Shown here: piece by piece, positions 30,121 to 49,889 of the stretch
Position numbering within the stretch: the first letter of the stretch is position 1
How the letters are laid out: each line of letters begins with the position of its first letter
The notes under the pieces: generated by a model
The model's database searches: none
What the model was told of the DNA's origin: nothing
Seen by the model: only the letters and a program-made list of their open reading frames with translations
DNA from: Owenia fusiformis
Lineage: Eukaryota; Annelida; Polychaeta; Sabellida; Oweniidae
DNA length: 64,000 nucleotides
Assembly (NCBI GenBank): GCA_903813345.2
Contig: CAIIXF020000008.1
Span: 20,630,822-20,694,821, forward strand
Direction of reading: 5' to 3'
Translations under genes and position numbers: made by a program

Positions 30121-32534
30121 GTTGTGTGTCTCTAGTCATAATACATAATATAATTGCAAGTTCTTACACCATGCTCATTAATAGGCACTATAGACTTGCT
30201 TCTGGACCTGTGGCGCCAATGATTTAACTTGAGTATGATAGAGTTCAAGACAAAATGTACCCTGTATCCCAAGGACATTTGAGCACTTTCAATTTTTGAT
30301 AGTCAGTCTTGACCTGTATTATACTTGTAAATCTTAAATGTAAAAATGTTACATACAGGAATTGAAATCACAAAGTAGATTTCCTAACTAAGTTCTAACG
30401 TGTTTGGTTATTGTTATTTCTATGGTAACACTACGGTTTGTGTTGACTATTGATGATAACACTGAAAATGTGTCCGTTAGTCTAAGCTCTATTTTAGTTT
30501 TATTATCTAAATATGTCATAGTTGTTTATATACAAGTTTGATCTCATTCGTATGTAAAAAAAATAAATCACTAATATATAGTGGATACGTGATGTCCCTA
30601 TAAGCGTTACCAAAGACTATTCCAGAATAATATAATACAAATGGGCTCCATCAGTAAACATCTTTTAGTGGACATTTTGTTAGGCAATTCATGACATCTT
30701 TAGGTTTACCATGTGGGACATCAAGTTTTCACACTAAAAATGCCAAAACATATTCTTAGTGGAGATCAATCATGTGACTCAAAGATCATGTATCATATGT
30801 GATTGGTTAAATGGAGTCACATGACTCTTTTTCAGTGTCCTGTACATCATCTTCATTGTTTGAATGAAAAAACTAGGGCTGAATCCTAAGCTTGTTGGGT
30901 CCTCATCTTTTTCCCCCATCCAAGATTATTTTGTGAAACAATAAAATTAAGGGGTATGTGGCATACTTCATGATACTTGAGAGATAAAACAGAGATTCTA
31001 TGATCTATGGTGCAATATTAATGACTGAGGTCTGGCATCGGCTGGAATAAAATTATGGTTATCATATAAAATATTGGGTGGCCAAAAAGTAAAGAATTTC
31101 ATGTGTAAAAAATAAAGAATATGAAATATTATCACCCATGTCTCCCTTTCCAATTTATCAATTTTGTTTACAACTCACATTTTAAACCTGTACCATTTAG
31201 GCTAAGAATGTCAAGAAGTCTTGTCTACTCAAAGCACCAAATCCCCCCCCCATTCCCCCAGAAACGGGAAAGTTCCATGCAATTGATTTCATTGAAATGA
31301 TCATGAGTTGCCATTTTGTCAATTGCAGTTTCCATAAAGGGCCCTTCTAAATGACATTTTATGAGGAATTCATCTTATTTTGATTTTGAAAAATATTTGT
31401 ATTAGGAAAGGTCAGTTTTAAAGAATTGATGAATTTTGTCTGTCCACCCCATTGATCAAATTAGGTGATGACACCCTGTGTCTTTGTGTGATATTATCTT
31501 TTAAAATCTTTTGTATTTATTTATATACACATGCAGGTTATCATGTATTTGATAAGGAGTAATTCATAAAATCATGGAGTAAATAATTAATTGTTATGAT
31601 ATGTAATTGTAATTCAATTGTAGCCAGAAAATCATGTCCTTATATGGAAGTATTCATCATGTCCTTTTATGGAACTATCCAACATGTCATTTAAACCACT
31701 TTAAATCAGCTCTATTCCCATCTAGAGTGACTAGTTTATGTTCTAAAAGCTACATGTACAAGATCAGACTGACTATTAACTACATTTTATCTTTTGTTAA
31801 TACAATTCACTTGTATTTTATACTTTTTCAAGAATGTACACTAAAACTTGAATAAATTTGTTCAAGTGTAGATTTGATCTGTGATTGCTGCGCCTCTTGG
31901 TGCCTTTAACGGGGGCGCCATCTATTGCTACAATATATATCAAAGTTGACCAATATCAATGTCGATATTATTGCCAAAATAAATCCTCGTTTGCATTGCT
32001 CATTTGCATGCTGAAAATCACTGTAGACAAAACGTCCAGTTAGGTCAAATTTAAAGTGTTTGTTTAATTATCCTGAGTATTTTCTAGTTTTATTGATTGA
32101 ATTCGATGGAATGTGATTTCGAGTGTCAAGATTGGTCAGCTTGGATATGTACTGCAGTGAGGTCTGCTTACCAAAGAGGCCCTGTGATAGCAAGGCTATT
32201 GCAGCAAAATTTTAGTCCCAAACTGCAACATTATATAATATACATATACTTAATACTATCATATTATTATATATACACTAAATGAACTATACACAAATGA
32301 CGCCATTTCTGTTAAGAATAATGTATAATTGTAGGTATGTATTATTGTAAAAAGGCAAATGTATTTATAAGCAGTTATATATATAAAATATGAACATGCA
32401 CATGTGAGTGTGATGTCCATCTATGTATCAAAGTATATAACCATTCGACTTGCAGAATCTTCAATAATGAATCTCATTGTAAACAAATGCAGTTGTATGA
32501 ATGTATATATTTCTTATCAGACAATATAATGGTC

Positions 32535-32645
32535 CAAGTTGACTATGAGAAAGATGACTGTTAATAGATGGCAGCATTGGAAGGTGACTGTCACTAGATG
32601 GCAGCATTGAAAAATGACTGTTAATAGATGGCAGCATTGAGTGAA
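32535..32645 (+). repeat. Three tandem copies of a ~33-bp unit
   Basis: GATGACTGTTAATAGATGGC followed by AGCATTG recurs three times with small changes. Confidence 0.85.
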
Positions 32646-33769
32646 ATTAAGTCATATTCAGTAATATGAGAGCTTCAAAATTCTCAAAATTGCACTTCAA
32701 TGATAATACCAAGAGCACCTATGTAAATTCTGATTCCAAAAAGAAGATGGCTATTTATTTGATACATGGATGTTTGAAGTTGTACATGATCAATTATGAA
32801 ACCCTTCTCAAGACCGCATGGTTTAAAAATTGAGGGGATTTTACTGCGAAATTAGCCCTGGCTGCCATGTTTCAGATACAAGAGGGAGCATGCCATATTT
32901 GAGTGTATAGAGGGAGCATGCTGTTTGAGTGTATAGAGGCTTACATCATTTTTTATGATTTTATTCTCAATTATTCACATTCTCTGTTATACATATATTA
33001 TACTTTTACTTTGCACTTTTATTTATTGAAAACTTCATCTCCATTTCTCATTTCTACTCTGAAACATTTGATACTTTATCATGTTATAATGTTTCCCTAT
33101 GTTGTCTCATGTTTGGTAGAATTCAGATAATGTATCCAACCTTAATATTTTGTTGAATCTCTCAGAAAAACTAGTGTTTCATCTGTTGGGAAGAAAACAT
33201 CCAGAAATCACTGATCATCAATCTCTAGTCTTAATATTTGTGATTGTGCTTTTTCTGTTATAGTTTTTATAAGAAAATCGGATTCCATTTCATTGTTCTT
33301 TAGTATACTTTTATATATTTTGAAAATCAGATCTGTATTGTTCATTGCAATATGATTGGTCATGGACATTTATGTTTCTTGGTTAATTTACCTTGTAGTT
33401 ATATTTTAATGACACTCACAAACTCTGTAAAATAATTTAAATGTCACATTTTCTTTCTTTGAGAATCCAAAAATAGATTATATCATATTCTCAAACATTT
33501 TGATCATAGTTTTTTATTATGATAAGTATACCTATGTTTAAGCACAGCAATATAGTATTATAGAAATTGCCAAGTTAAGTAAATTTATGTCTCAGTATAT
33601 ATTATTGTTTTACCATCTTTGTCCTGACATTTTTACATTTTATTTATGATTTGAAACATTCAGAAGCCATGGCTTTTTAAAGTAGAACCTCAAAATTATT
33701 TGATGTTCGATTTTTAAGTTGCTGAGTTTGTTAGGTTGAGGTAAACCCAATGACAAATCTTGTAGTAAC

Positions 33770-34770
33770 ATAGCGTGTAACTATGTCAACATAGATTGTA
33801 ACTATGGCAACATAAATTGTAACTACTACGGTATAGGTTTATGGTTCAATGTCATCATCATTGTAACAAAGTTATGGCTCTGGTTTCATCATTGCAATTA
33901 CACATTTGGTTACAGCAATGTTTCTACACCCATTAACATGGTAGTAACTATGACAACTAACATGTTGCCATGGTAACAGTTTGTTACTGTGGTAATTACT
34001 TAACTTACAATAGATTCAAATAATGCCCTTCTCTGCTATTAGTATAGTAAATTTATTGATAATAAATGGGTTCTGATGATTATGGAGGATTACAAATTAA
34101 TATAACATTGCTGTAACTGTGCTTATTTATATTACAAGTAGTAGCAATGCTGTACTGACATATGATGTAACTAGCTACATTGCACAATGTAGTGAAATCA
34201 TACATACATACATTACGGTAAGTACTGAAACTGTAAATCAACTATAGTTACATCACCAATAATAATAATAACAATGCTGTAACTAAAGGTGTGTAAAATA
34301 CTGTAACTTTAGCAACATTACCAAAAGTAACAATTCTGTAACTATTGTTACATTGCAAATAGCAACAGTGTTGTAACTATGTGTACAATGCTGTAACTAC
34401 ACCTACATTGCAAATAGTAACAATACTGTAACTATAGCTTCATTGCTAATAGTAACAATACTGTAACTATGTGTACAAAGCTGTAACTATAGCTACATTG
34501 CAAATAGTAACAATGCTGTAACTATGTGTACAATCTGTAACTATAATAGCTACATTGCAAATAGTAACAATGTTGTAACTATGTGTACAATGCTGTAGCT
34601 ATAGCTACATTGCAAATAGTAACAATGCTGTAACTATATGTACAATGCTGTAACTATAGCTATATTGCAAATAGTAACAATGCTGTAACTATGTGTACAA
34701 TGCTGTAACTATAGCTACATTGCAAATAGTAACAATGCTGTAACTATGTGTACAATGCTGTAACTATGAG
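33770..34770 (+). repeat. GTAACTATG-type minisatellite, core period ~55 bp
   Basis: From about 34290 a 55-base unit repeats: TAACAATGCTGTAACTATGT, GTACAATGCTGTAACTATAG, CTACATTGCAAATAG. The homogeneous copies are at the right end. To the left (33770-34290) the same TGTAACTATG words occur irregularly, which looks like an older part of the array. It includes an exact X-box, GTTGCCATGGTAAC, at 33964-33977. Confidence 0.9.
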
Positions 34771-35214
34771 AACCCCTTCACAATATGCCTCTGTATGGTC
34801 AGCTCCTTTAAGTTGTTCTGCTGTTAGATGAATAAACTGTAATTATTCAAGTTAAACATGTATATAAATGTTTTGTTATTGATTGCTACTATAAGGTGGG
34901 TTTGTCAGCAAAGGTCAAAAGTTATTCTAAAATACCCAGAGACTCTAAAGCTGCCAATATATTGTATCATAACATAATATTAAAACATATTAATTTATTT
35001 TTCATATTGGCTAAGTGGTGTTGAAAAGTTGCCACAGTGGGTATCAGTAGGCCTCGAAAATATTACACTTCAAAAGACCCCATCTTTCTAAAAAAATAGT
35101 TACAATAACTACCCTGCGTGCAGAGTCTAGTTGTAGAGACTCGAGACCATATTACAGTTTAGTAGTCCCGTCCCCACGACGGGTACTGGTGAAAGTTTAG
35201 GTAATAAATCACTT

Positions 35215-35400
35215 TTGACTTACGCGCTGACCTTTCTTCCACCAATCAGCGAGCTTGAGGAAACATACGCCAAATGCGTTCTAATTAAATATGCACATGT
35301 CATTGGTCAATTCAGGCTCAAAGATGACGTCAGAAGGAATGACCATATATAGAACGTCGGTCAAATTTGGCTGACGAACACTGATTGGCGCGGTGAGTTC
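35215..35400 (+). promoter_or_regulatory. Orphan CCAAT/CRE/TATA promoter-like block
   Basis: In order: ACCAATCAG at 35241, inverted CCAAT (ATTGGTC) at 35302, a perfect cAMP response element TGACGTCA at 35325-35332, TATATA at 35346-35351, another inverted CCAAT (GATTGGCG) at 35383, and a strong splice-donor match CG before GTGAGT at 35393. The TATA box would place initiation near 35375, giving a tiny noncoding first exon. The local base composition is clearly less AT-rich than its surroundings. No coding gene follows on this strand before ACK1, so the product, if any, is unknown. Confidence 0.45.
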
Positions 35401-36881
35401 ACAGGTTTATTTTAGTTTGAAAGAGTGAAGACGAAGCTCTCTTTTGAGAAGTGAAGTCAAACGAATGCAAAGGGTATACAATAACATGATCTACAAAATA
35501 AAACTCTAAAAACTCGATTGTGCCTAGTTCCAAAGATATTGCCATTTGAATTTTGGAAAAAAAAACATTGGCCACCATTATAAAGCACTGACTACACTAA
35601 TAGGTAACAGCCTATAGCTAACCTGAATGACTGAAACTGAAGATTACGTCCCCTGGTATATCGTAAATTCTGCCTCGCCTATTTATTTTAAACTTATCTG
35701 GGTCATTTCGCTTATCCCTATATGGTCTCCAACGGGAAATTTAAAACTTGGAACAAAACACATGTTCACATCATATACATTTGATCGTTCAAAAACTTGA
35801 AACAAATAGCACGGACTAATTTAGTGAGATGGGTCAAAACCACTAGCTAATCATTAAACAATGGCAACCTCTACAGTAGAACAAGTCTAGCAGCTCTTCC
35901 TACAGAGTGGGCCAAAATGTTCATATTTTTTATTTTGTAAGAACTATAATCTTGGTAAGCAAAAACAATAACTCTAAGAACAGAGAGTCATCTCTCCAGG
36001 AAACCATCTCCGAAACAGAATGCAAATTCCACCAAAGTGACATCTATGGCACATCCTTGATTGGAGGAGGGGTTGAGTAATTATTAATTATTAAAAGGAG
36101 GTTCCTTGTTCAAAGCTAGGTGGAAGTTTGTTCATGTTTTAAACAACAATAATATAATTCAGTAGACATTTAATTTATTACACTAGGTATTTAGAACACA
36201 ATGACAAATACTTACAGTGTCTCTTACATTTAAAAAAATACAGGTAGAAGAACATGTATATGAATTATTACATAGTACTAAAACTATAAAATACATAATT
36301 TCTCTCTTATACATGTGTATTAACATTTCACATTTCCTCAGCACTGTGTCAAGTCTTTTGCCCTATTTGGTGATTTGGTTCTTTCAAATTGTTTAAGCTC
36401 AGGTTATCAAATAATGTTTAGCAGTCAGTCTACTGTTTTATAGACAGCTGAGGGAAAGTGGCGTTAATATTAGTAGATCCCCAAAAACTAACAATGTATA
36501 AAATACTAATCACCTCAATCATAATTTCTTTTCTACAGGAACTACATCTTGGAAATTAGCATTTAAAACCAATGGAAGAAGCTGTAAATATTGAATTTAT
36601 CATATAGTCTAAATTAAATTGTCTGTTGACAGAGATATTTAATGATTATTATTTCAAGGAGCCTTTTATCGCTTTTTAAAAAAATCATGAACTTTAATAT
36701 CTATGTTCTAACTCTTAATATTAAATTAGCATCATGAATAAATAATATTTTTTCTCTCGTTTGGTTAAGATACCGTCTGATCTTTTTCAGATAGTACATT
36801 AGGAATAGGGATAAACATAATTGGGCACAAATTGCCTCTAAGACAGCTTCTCCCTTTAATTTTACCAACTAGCAAATCCTC

Positions 36882-37290
36882 TAAGGGGAGGGATCAAAAG
36901 TTGGATTGGAAACTAAATAAATCTAGTTTTGACTCTGACCCCCCCCTCCCCCCAAAAACTAAATACCATGAAAGTTGATCGCTGACTTCCGGTTTGAGAA
37001 TTTGAAAAATATTTGCTAAACACGATCTAGTTTTTTTTTAATTCCTATCGTCATTTGCGGCTTTTAACAATTATTGCTAGAATAGAATCCTTTGGAATGA
37101 TCTTGACGAAGAAAGCATCAGGTAAATTCTTTATTTTTAAACCATTCCAAGGCATTCTGAGTCAAAATTGCCGAAAATTTGAAATGTTGAAATTTGTCGG
37201 ATAGCAAACTGAAATGGGTTTCAACCCCCTCCCCCTAACTAGATTTATTTAGTTTTCTGTCCGACATCGAACTTTTGATGCCTCCCCTAA
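36882..37290. mobile_element. Foldback with ~55-bp inverted ends
   Basis: TAAGGGGAGGGATCAAAAGT and AACTAAATAAATCTAGTT at the left recur inverted at 37231-37288 (AACTAGATTTATTTAGTT, then ACTTTTGATGCCTCCCCT). Runs of C sit next to both arms. The interior is noncoding. No target duplication was recognised. Confidence 0.6.
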
Positions 37291-38235
37291 ATAATACAAA
37301 ATAAGGAACCTTGAAAATCAGAAAATTTGATACAAGATCATTTGAAATATAATTTAACATCTTTCTTCATCTTACATTAAGTATGTGATATTAACATGCC
37401 TAATCTCTAATTGTGCATGTCAGCTGTCAATATACAAACATACATTTTCTTCAGCTTTGTACATGAGCTCATACTTATAATACTTTTAGGGACCAGGTAA
37501 AAATGTCAATGATTCTTTGAAGGTGGTTAAATCAATGCCTATAAATGCATGTTTGCTATTACATATTGTGGTTGGGCCTACATTGATGTTTTGATGTGAT
37601 CCCTAAGACCTTATTTCACATCTGACAGAATTTAATGTACTGGGCCTTTTGGCGCTATTTTACTGTAAATGCAAAATGGTTTTATGAGCTTAGTGCCTTG
37701 ATTACGTGATGTCATTAATTTATAAATACACTCATCCCAATATTGAGTACAGGAGTTTGTTGTTGGTCACACCTTTCAAATGCAAGCTTTTTATTGGTCC
37801 AGAGCAGAGTGATTACGTCAGATGTGAATCTAGAAATATTATAAGAATGCATGGACATATGCATATTGTTAACTATCTACATGATCTTAATACACAATAT
37901 TTGTAGATTTCAAATCAGTAAATTGCTACTTTGGAGAAAATTATTTATTACATTTGCATAAAATACAAAAATAAAAACATACAATTGATTTGTATTGACC
38001 CATTACAGCACACCTACTCTATTATAACATACCGAGGCATTTTGCATACATAAACTATAATAAATCACTTTAAGTAACAAAATAGTTTACTAATGTACTA
38101 GAAACATGGGCCTATAAATTATATTTAAAGTGCCAGTTTATTGTATCTTATGAGTCATGATTCAACATTTACAAAATGTGATTGCGTATATTTTATTTTG
38201 TGATAATTTACCTCTACTATTTATGATTTAAAACA

Positions 38236-44934
<6,699 letters not shown>

Positions 44935-45539
44935 TCATGAATTGTGCCACCAACTTATAATACCCCCATCCATGCCTTTATATATCCAGCTCTTCGAAGC
45001 TGTCCATCTCTTCCAAGGCAAACTAGGAATTTCTCACTCATTGATACATGCAGATATAAAGGCACTGTAAGTTAATAAATAGGAATCTCAGATTATTAAC
45101 CCTAGAGTACATTATTAAGCTCTAATTGCAACAGTCATATACAACTTACTTTCGATGGAATCCCATCATGAACCTTGTGAAAATCTTTTGAATCAATTTC
45201 ATCTTTACACTTTCCAAGTTTGGCCAGTATAAAAGTATGGTCTGGCATACACATTAACTGCAGGAAACCACTAACTCAAAGCAGGATGAACTGAGCTAAA
45301 ACTATGTCAGGAACTGGATTATATTTCCCACACATCCTTTACATCTGAGAAACCATAGAGAGAAGATGTATCAAATTAGTGCTAATTGGATTATCCCACT
45401 ATGATGATGTTCAGTGGTATAATCAAGTTCAGGGGGAATGATAACCAGTTTTATTTGGTTAGTAACACTGATGCTTAGATGGTGTGTCAAGCTAAACTAT
45501 GCTATCATGAAAAACAATGTTATCTCTAAATCCCTTCAG

Positions 45540-45722
45540 GCCTGTAGCCAGCTTTTGCCAAGGGGGGGGGGGGTCACTTTTCAAAAAATTCCAGGGGGTC
45601 ACTTTTAACAACTTTGGGCCAAAAATGGCCAAAATCACTTGAAAAGTGGTCAGAATGGTGAAAAACTGTATGATTTTGAAAGAAATTTTAGCCAGGGGGG
45701 TTGAACTCCCTGGCTGCGGACT
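45540..45722. mobile_element. Short element with CTGTAGCCAG / CTGGCTGCGG ends and poly-G
   Basis: CCTGTAGCCAGC near the left and CCCTGGCTGCGGAC near the right are imperfect inverted copies. Between them TCACTTTTCAA and TCACTTTTAACAA recur next to G runs. Noncoding and repeat-like; no family name is assigned. Confidence 0.4.
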
Positions 45723-47095
45723 TGTCCTTTCAGTCTTGAGATATATGAATGTAGCTGTCCCAATTGCCTTTTTTCTCCAGACATTTAAAAATGAGCATCT
45801 TATTCTAATTCTTTGATTAAATTGAAAGATTTTGTGACCTGATAGATTGCTTTAATACAAATACACAAAAATATATACAGTGAAACCTGTCCTGTTATCA
45901 ATCGCCCTTTATCTTCATACATTTTAAAATGAGCATCTTATAATGAAAGATCTTGCAAGATTTTGTAATTGGATAGATTGCTTAATCTAATACATATATC
46001 TGCATGTAGTAGATTTTTTCCAAAAAATGTCAAGATCCTGCTGTTTTGCAGAATTTGAATTTGAAATTAGAAGAGCGATTTTTTCTGTACAATCGGGACA
46101 AATCTACAGGCCAATCATGCAGATATTAGGTAAAGCAAAACTAAATTTTTCTATCTCATAAAGTTGCCGCTAAAATCGTTTAGAGAGCTTGACTCTCTGA
46201 CATCCTTTCATTGATAAGAAACAGTCTTCATCTCCTTACTGTGCTGAATTTTATGACATCCATAGAAAAAATGTAACTTTCTCTTTTCATTAAATTAGCT
46301 TTTTCCTCAAGTTGAGAGTTCTGGTTTGCTGGAATGAAGTAAATATAAAACACTTTCAATCCTCAGTCTAAATGCGGATTTTAAAATCACCTTGAAATTT
46401 GAATTTGAATTTTTATTTAATTTTCTTTGTTTAAATTTGAATCTTGAAGCTTTTACTGTTGTTTTGTCTCTATGACTCATAAGAGTAAATAATATACTAA
46501 CTAACAAATTATTTTAACACAAGCAGTTTAAAGGTTTTTGCTCATGGACATAATATTACAAGGAATTAAGGTGAATAAATTTTGCAAAAAGAAAGTGTTA
46601 TATAAGGGATATCCTGGACCCTGGTCTACTGTATTTATGAATTCTACACGAATATTTATAGAATATTTATGTGGCAAAAGGCTTGCCTAAAAGAAATGAT
46701 TTAGCAGAGATAAGAGGATTGTCACAAGCCTGAATTTTATGATTAAAGGCCCCGTGCAAAGTTTGAAAATATAGTAAAAAATCATTCAAATAATACTTTT
46801 CATGACCTGGATATTTTTTTGAAAATTAAGACTTGAAAAAAGTTCAAATATTTGAATTTCCGGCCATTTTAGAAACAAAAGATTAGATTTCAAGACCATC
46901 AAATACAATGCTTAACACCGAAACAGATTCTTTTCTCTACTCCATTGAACAGATCAGGCAAAAGTTATATTATTTCAAATATTCGATATCTGACTTTATG
47001 CAGCCACATACTTTACTTCTGTTTATTTCATTTTGATTTAATTTGGTGAATCAGCCAAATTGTTAAAATGAAATGCCAAACGCTAATGCACTAAA

Positions 47096-47340
47096 GCATC
47101 AAAATATAAGAGGACACACATATTATAGCCAAATTACAAAACAAACTAAAATATACAAAAGTTAAAGTCCGATAAAAAATTCTATTGAGTACTTTGAATT
47201 TAAAAAATAAGCAATTAAAGGACCATATTGAAACTGTATGCAAAAATAAAAACATTCATACAAGGCCTAACTTTTGTATATTTTGGTTTGTTTTGTAGTC
47301 TGGCTATCATATGTGCGGCCTCTTATATTTTGATGTTTTC
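47096..47340. repeat. Inverted repeat with ~70-bp arms
   Basis: CATCAAAATATAAGAGG and ACAAACTAAAATATACAAAA near 47098-47161 recur inverted at 47272-47338 (TTTTGTATATTTTGGTTTGT and CCTCTTATATTTTGATG). The loop segment TACTTTGAATTTAAAAAATA has inverted relatives at about 49400-49460 and again near 49540, so wider decayed foldback structure may extend to about 49580. Confidence 0.7.
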
Positions 47341-48026
47341 TCTGCCATGTTATATTCGAAAAAATTAACATGGCTGAGACTACCTAAATCACAAAAGGCC
47401 ACGACTTTGCTGCATATTATACCTATCTCGCACCATTAGTATAATAAGGTTCTAAGTGGCTCAAACCATGTTTTGAGAAAAACAGGATTGAAGTTTGGGA
47501 CTTTGATAACTTTTTTTCTATTTATTGTAGGTCATCAAGATTTTGGGAATTGGTTAATGACATGAAACCCTGCCTTTTGGTGAATTTTTGTTAAAATTGA
47601 CACCATACATCTGTTTTTTTTAAGCAAATATCAAAATGCAAATAGAACCTTTTACTGACAAAAGCTAACCAAGTTCTTAATTGGTTGCATTTAGAACTTA
47701 TTTTGCCATTCATTCCATTGGGGGAAAAGCATTTTGATCAGAATCAAAATACAACAATGTCATTTTGATTTCATGTTGTCTAATTAATAACAAAATTATG
47801 AAAAAAGAAAAAAATATATATTTCTAAAAAATACAAAAAGAACTAGTAAGTCCAGACATGTCATAAAATAAGCATCAATATCAAAATATTGCACAATTAC
47901 ACTGTATCATTAAACAAAACTCTGCAATTGCAGTATTGAAACTTACCATGCATATATATGCAAATTAATATATTTCACTGTCATCAGAAAAATATCCTTA
48001 TACATATCATGTTCAGGTTTAATGTA

Positions 48027-48200
48027 CAGGGTGGTCAAAACAGAACCGGAGAAAAGTTTAATAACTTGGTCAATCTTGCATATTTTGTCTTGAAGTTGAA
48101 AACCCAATAAATGAACTACATGATTCTGAAATTTCAAGGAAAATATACAAAATTGACAAAGTAATTGAACTCTTCTTCGGTCCTGTTTTTGACCACCGTG
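48027..48200. mobile_element. 174-bp TA-flanked MITE
   Basis: The left end CAGGGTGGTCAAAACAGAAC and right end GTCCTGTTTTTGACCACCGTG are inverted copies with small changes. TA flanks both sides (48025-48026, 48201-48202). The tips resemble the other CAGGGTG elements at 2038 and 42170, so all three probably belong to related Tc1/mariner-mobilised families. Confidence 0.85.
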
Positions 48201-49719
48201 TATTTATAAATCCTAAACTGCTGGCAAATATAAATAAAAATATAATTTAAAATGAAATTATCCTTATCCTTATACAAGGGTATCCTCCATACACCAATTA
48301 ACTTAATGGTCTTAACCAATAGATCAGCAGTAATGACTCATGAAACACTTATAAGGTAGTGTAATAAAATACTTTGTTAAGTTAAAAAATGTGGTTCATA
48401 ACTTTGGCACACACTTTCCACTATATAATGTATAAAGAATACGCTGTTATGGGCATTATCTTCACTACCACTTCATGGTTAACATTTACTTTTTACTTAA
48501 TTTTCCTTATGTTTCATATGCTGTTTATTTTGCTTTCTGAATTGTTTTTTTACTGTATATTTACTATAAAAATACTATTATGGACATTATCTTCACTATC
48601 ACACTATCGCTTATGTTTGCTTGTCCATAATTTTACTTTCTAATGTTTCTTATGCTGTTTCCTCTTACTTTTTAGTTTTAATTCTAGTTTTTTTGTTGAC
48701 ATTTACAGAAATTGAGATTATGTTTTACAGCAAGTTCGCACAGCGATCTGTATAGCACATGCTCTAGGGAATTGATTCTACTTTCAATAGACTACCAAAC
48801 ACATCTTTGTCGATAGAATAATGAAAAGGCCTTAAGGTCCAAACTCATTTGTTTACATTTACAAAAACGTGGAAAATGACAAAATGACAAAAGTTGTTCT
48901 AAATTTTTTAAATTTAAAACTCTTGAAACCGATTTCACTTGCCAGCTACAGATACTTTAGTCTTTCACATATTGAACATGTCAATTTGGTTCGTAATATC
49001 TCCAAATAAACAATTTCAACATTTTAAAAAACTCGATGCTTGTCCACGTGTTAATTATTATTGGAATCATGTCACATGACCAAATGTTAAGTTCTGATTG
49101 GTCAAGAGCTGAAGTTAATTAGAACCTTATAATACCAGCTATAACTGTCATTGTCTATGGAACTTTTTCATTTAAATTTGATTGGATAAGAGTTAGAACC
49201 TTCTTATACATAGTTTATTGTAAATCAAATGGACTCACACCCTTTTGATATTGAGAAAAGCATATTTAGAGCAAAGATGGAAGTTTTTCGTTGATTTCAT
49301 TGGAAAGAGCATGCCCAAATTAGTCAATATGCAAAGTTACAGCATTTTTCTCAAAATGTCACTTAGAACCTTATTAAGCATTGTACATGTTTCAATTTTT
49401 CCATACTGATGCAATATGGTCATTTGATTGCTTATTTTTGACATTCAAAGTACTTGAAATGAATTTCGAATCGGACTTTAGGTCGACTTGTAAGTATGTT
49501 TCTATTTTTCTAATATACTGTTGCAATGTGGTCCTTTGATTGCTTATTTTTTAGATCAAAAGTTCTCAATGATATAATGAACTGTAGTAGTCCATCATTT
49601 TTTTACTTTTCGCGACACTACCAATATGGTTCCAAATTGTGTGTGTGTGATACCGGCATTGAAATATGATGCCACTTGCAACACTAGACTGTAGCCAACA
49701 TTACAGTGCCAATGGTTCC

Positions 49720-49874
49720 ACAAGAAATTGTATTAAGTCCTTTTTGGGCCCTAGCGGAGCCTTTTGCCCTTCCCCACTTTCAGAACAGATGTATTCCTCT
49801 CTCTTCTGAGAGGTGAGGGGGGGGGGGGCAAAACCCCATGAAGGCCCAGAAAGGACTTGATACAACTTCCTGTG
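49720..49874. mobile_element. 155-bp MITE with 9-bp target duplication
   Basis: ACAAGAAATTGTATTAAGTC and GACTTGATACAACTTCCTGT are inverted ends, and the pairing continues to GGGCC/GGCCC. AATGGTTCC directly flanks both sides (49711-49719 and 49875-49883). The centre carries a C/G run of 11 bases. Confidence 0.75.
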
Positions 49875-49889
49875 AATGGTTCCAGACAC

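Larger units (their letters stand above)
29203..38235. other. Gene-poor space between the convergent PKC and ACK1 genes
   Basis: The first part is PKC 3' untranslated sequence. AATAAA occurs at 29535 and 29949 among others, and I cannot say which is used. Then come an X-box-like repeat cluster (29640-30120), an X-box (33964-33977), a large minisatellite (to 34770), a promoter-like block (35215-35400) and a foldback (36882-37290). No open frame of recognisable family is present. The 99-codon minus-strand frame at 29369-29668 has no visible homology. Confidence 0.6.
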
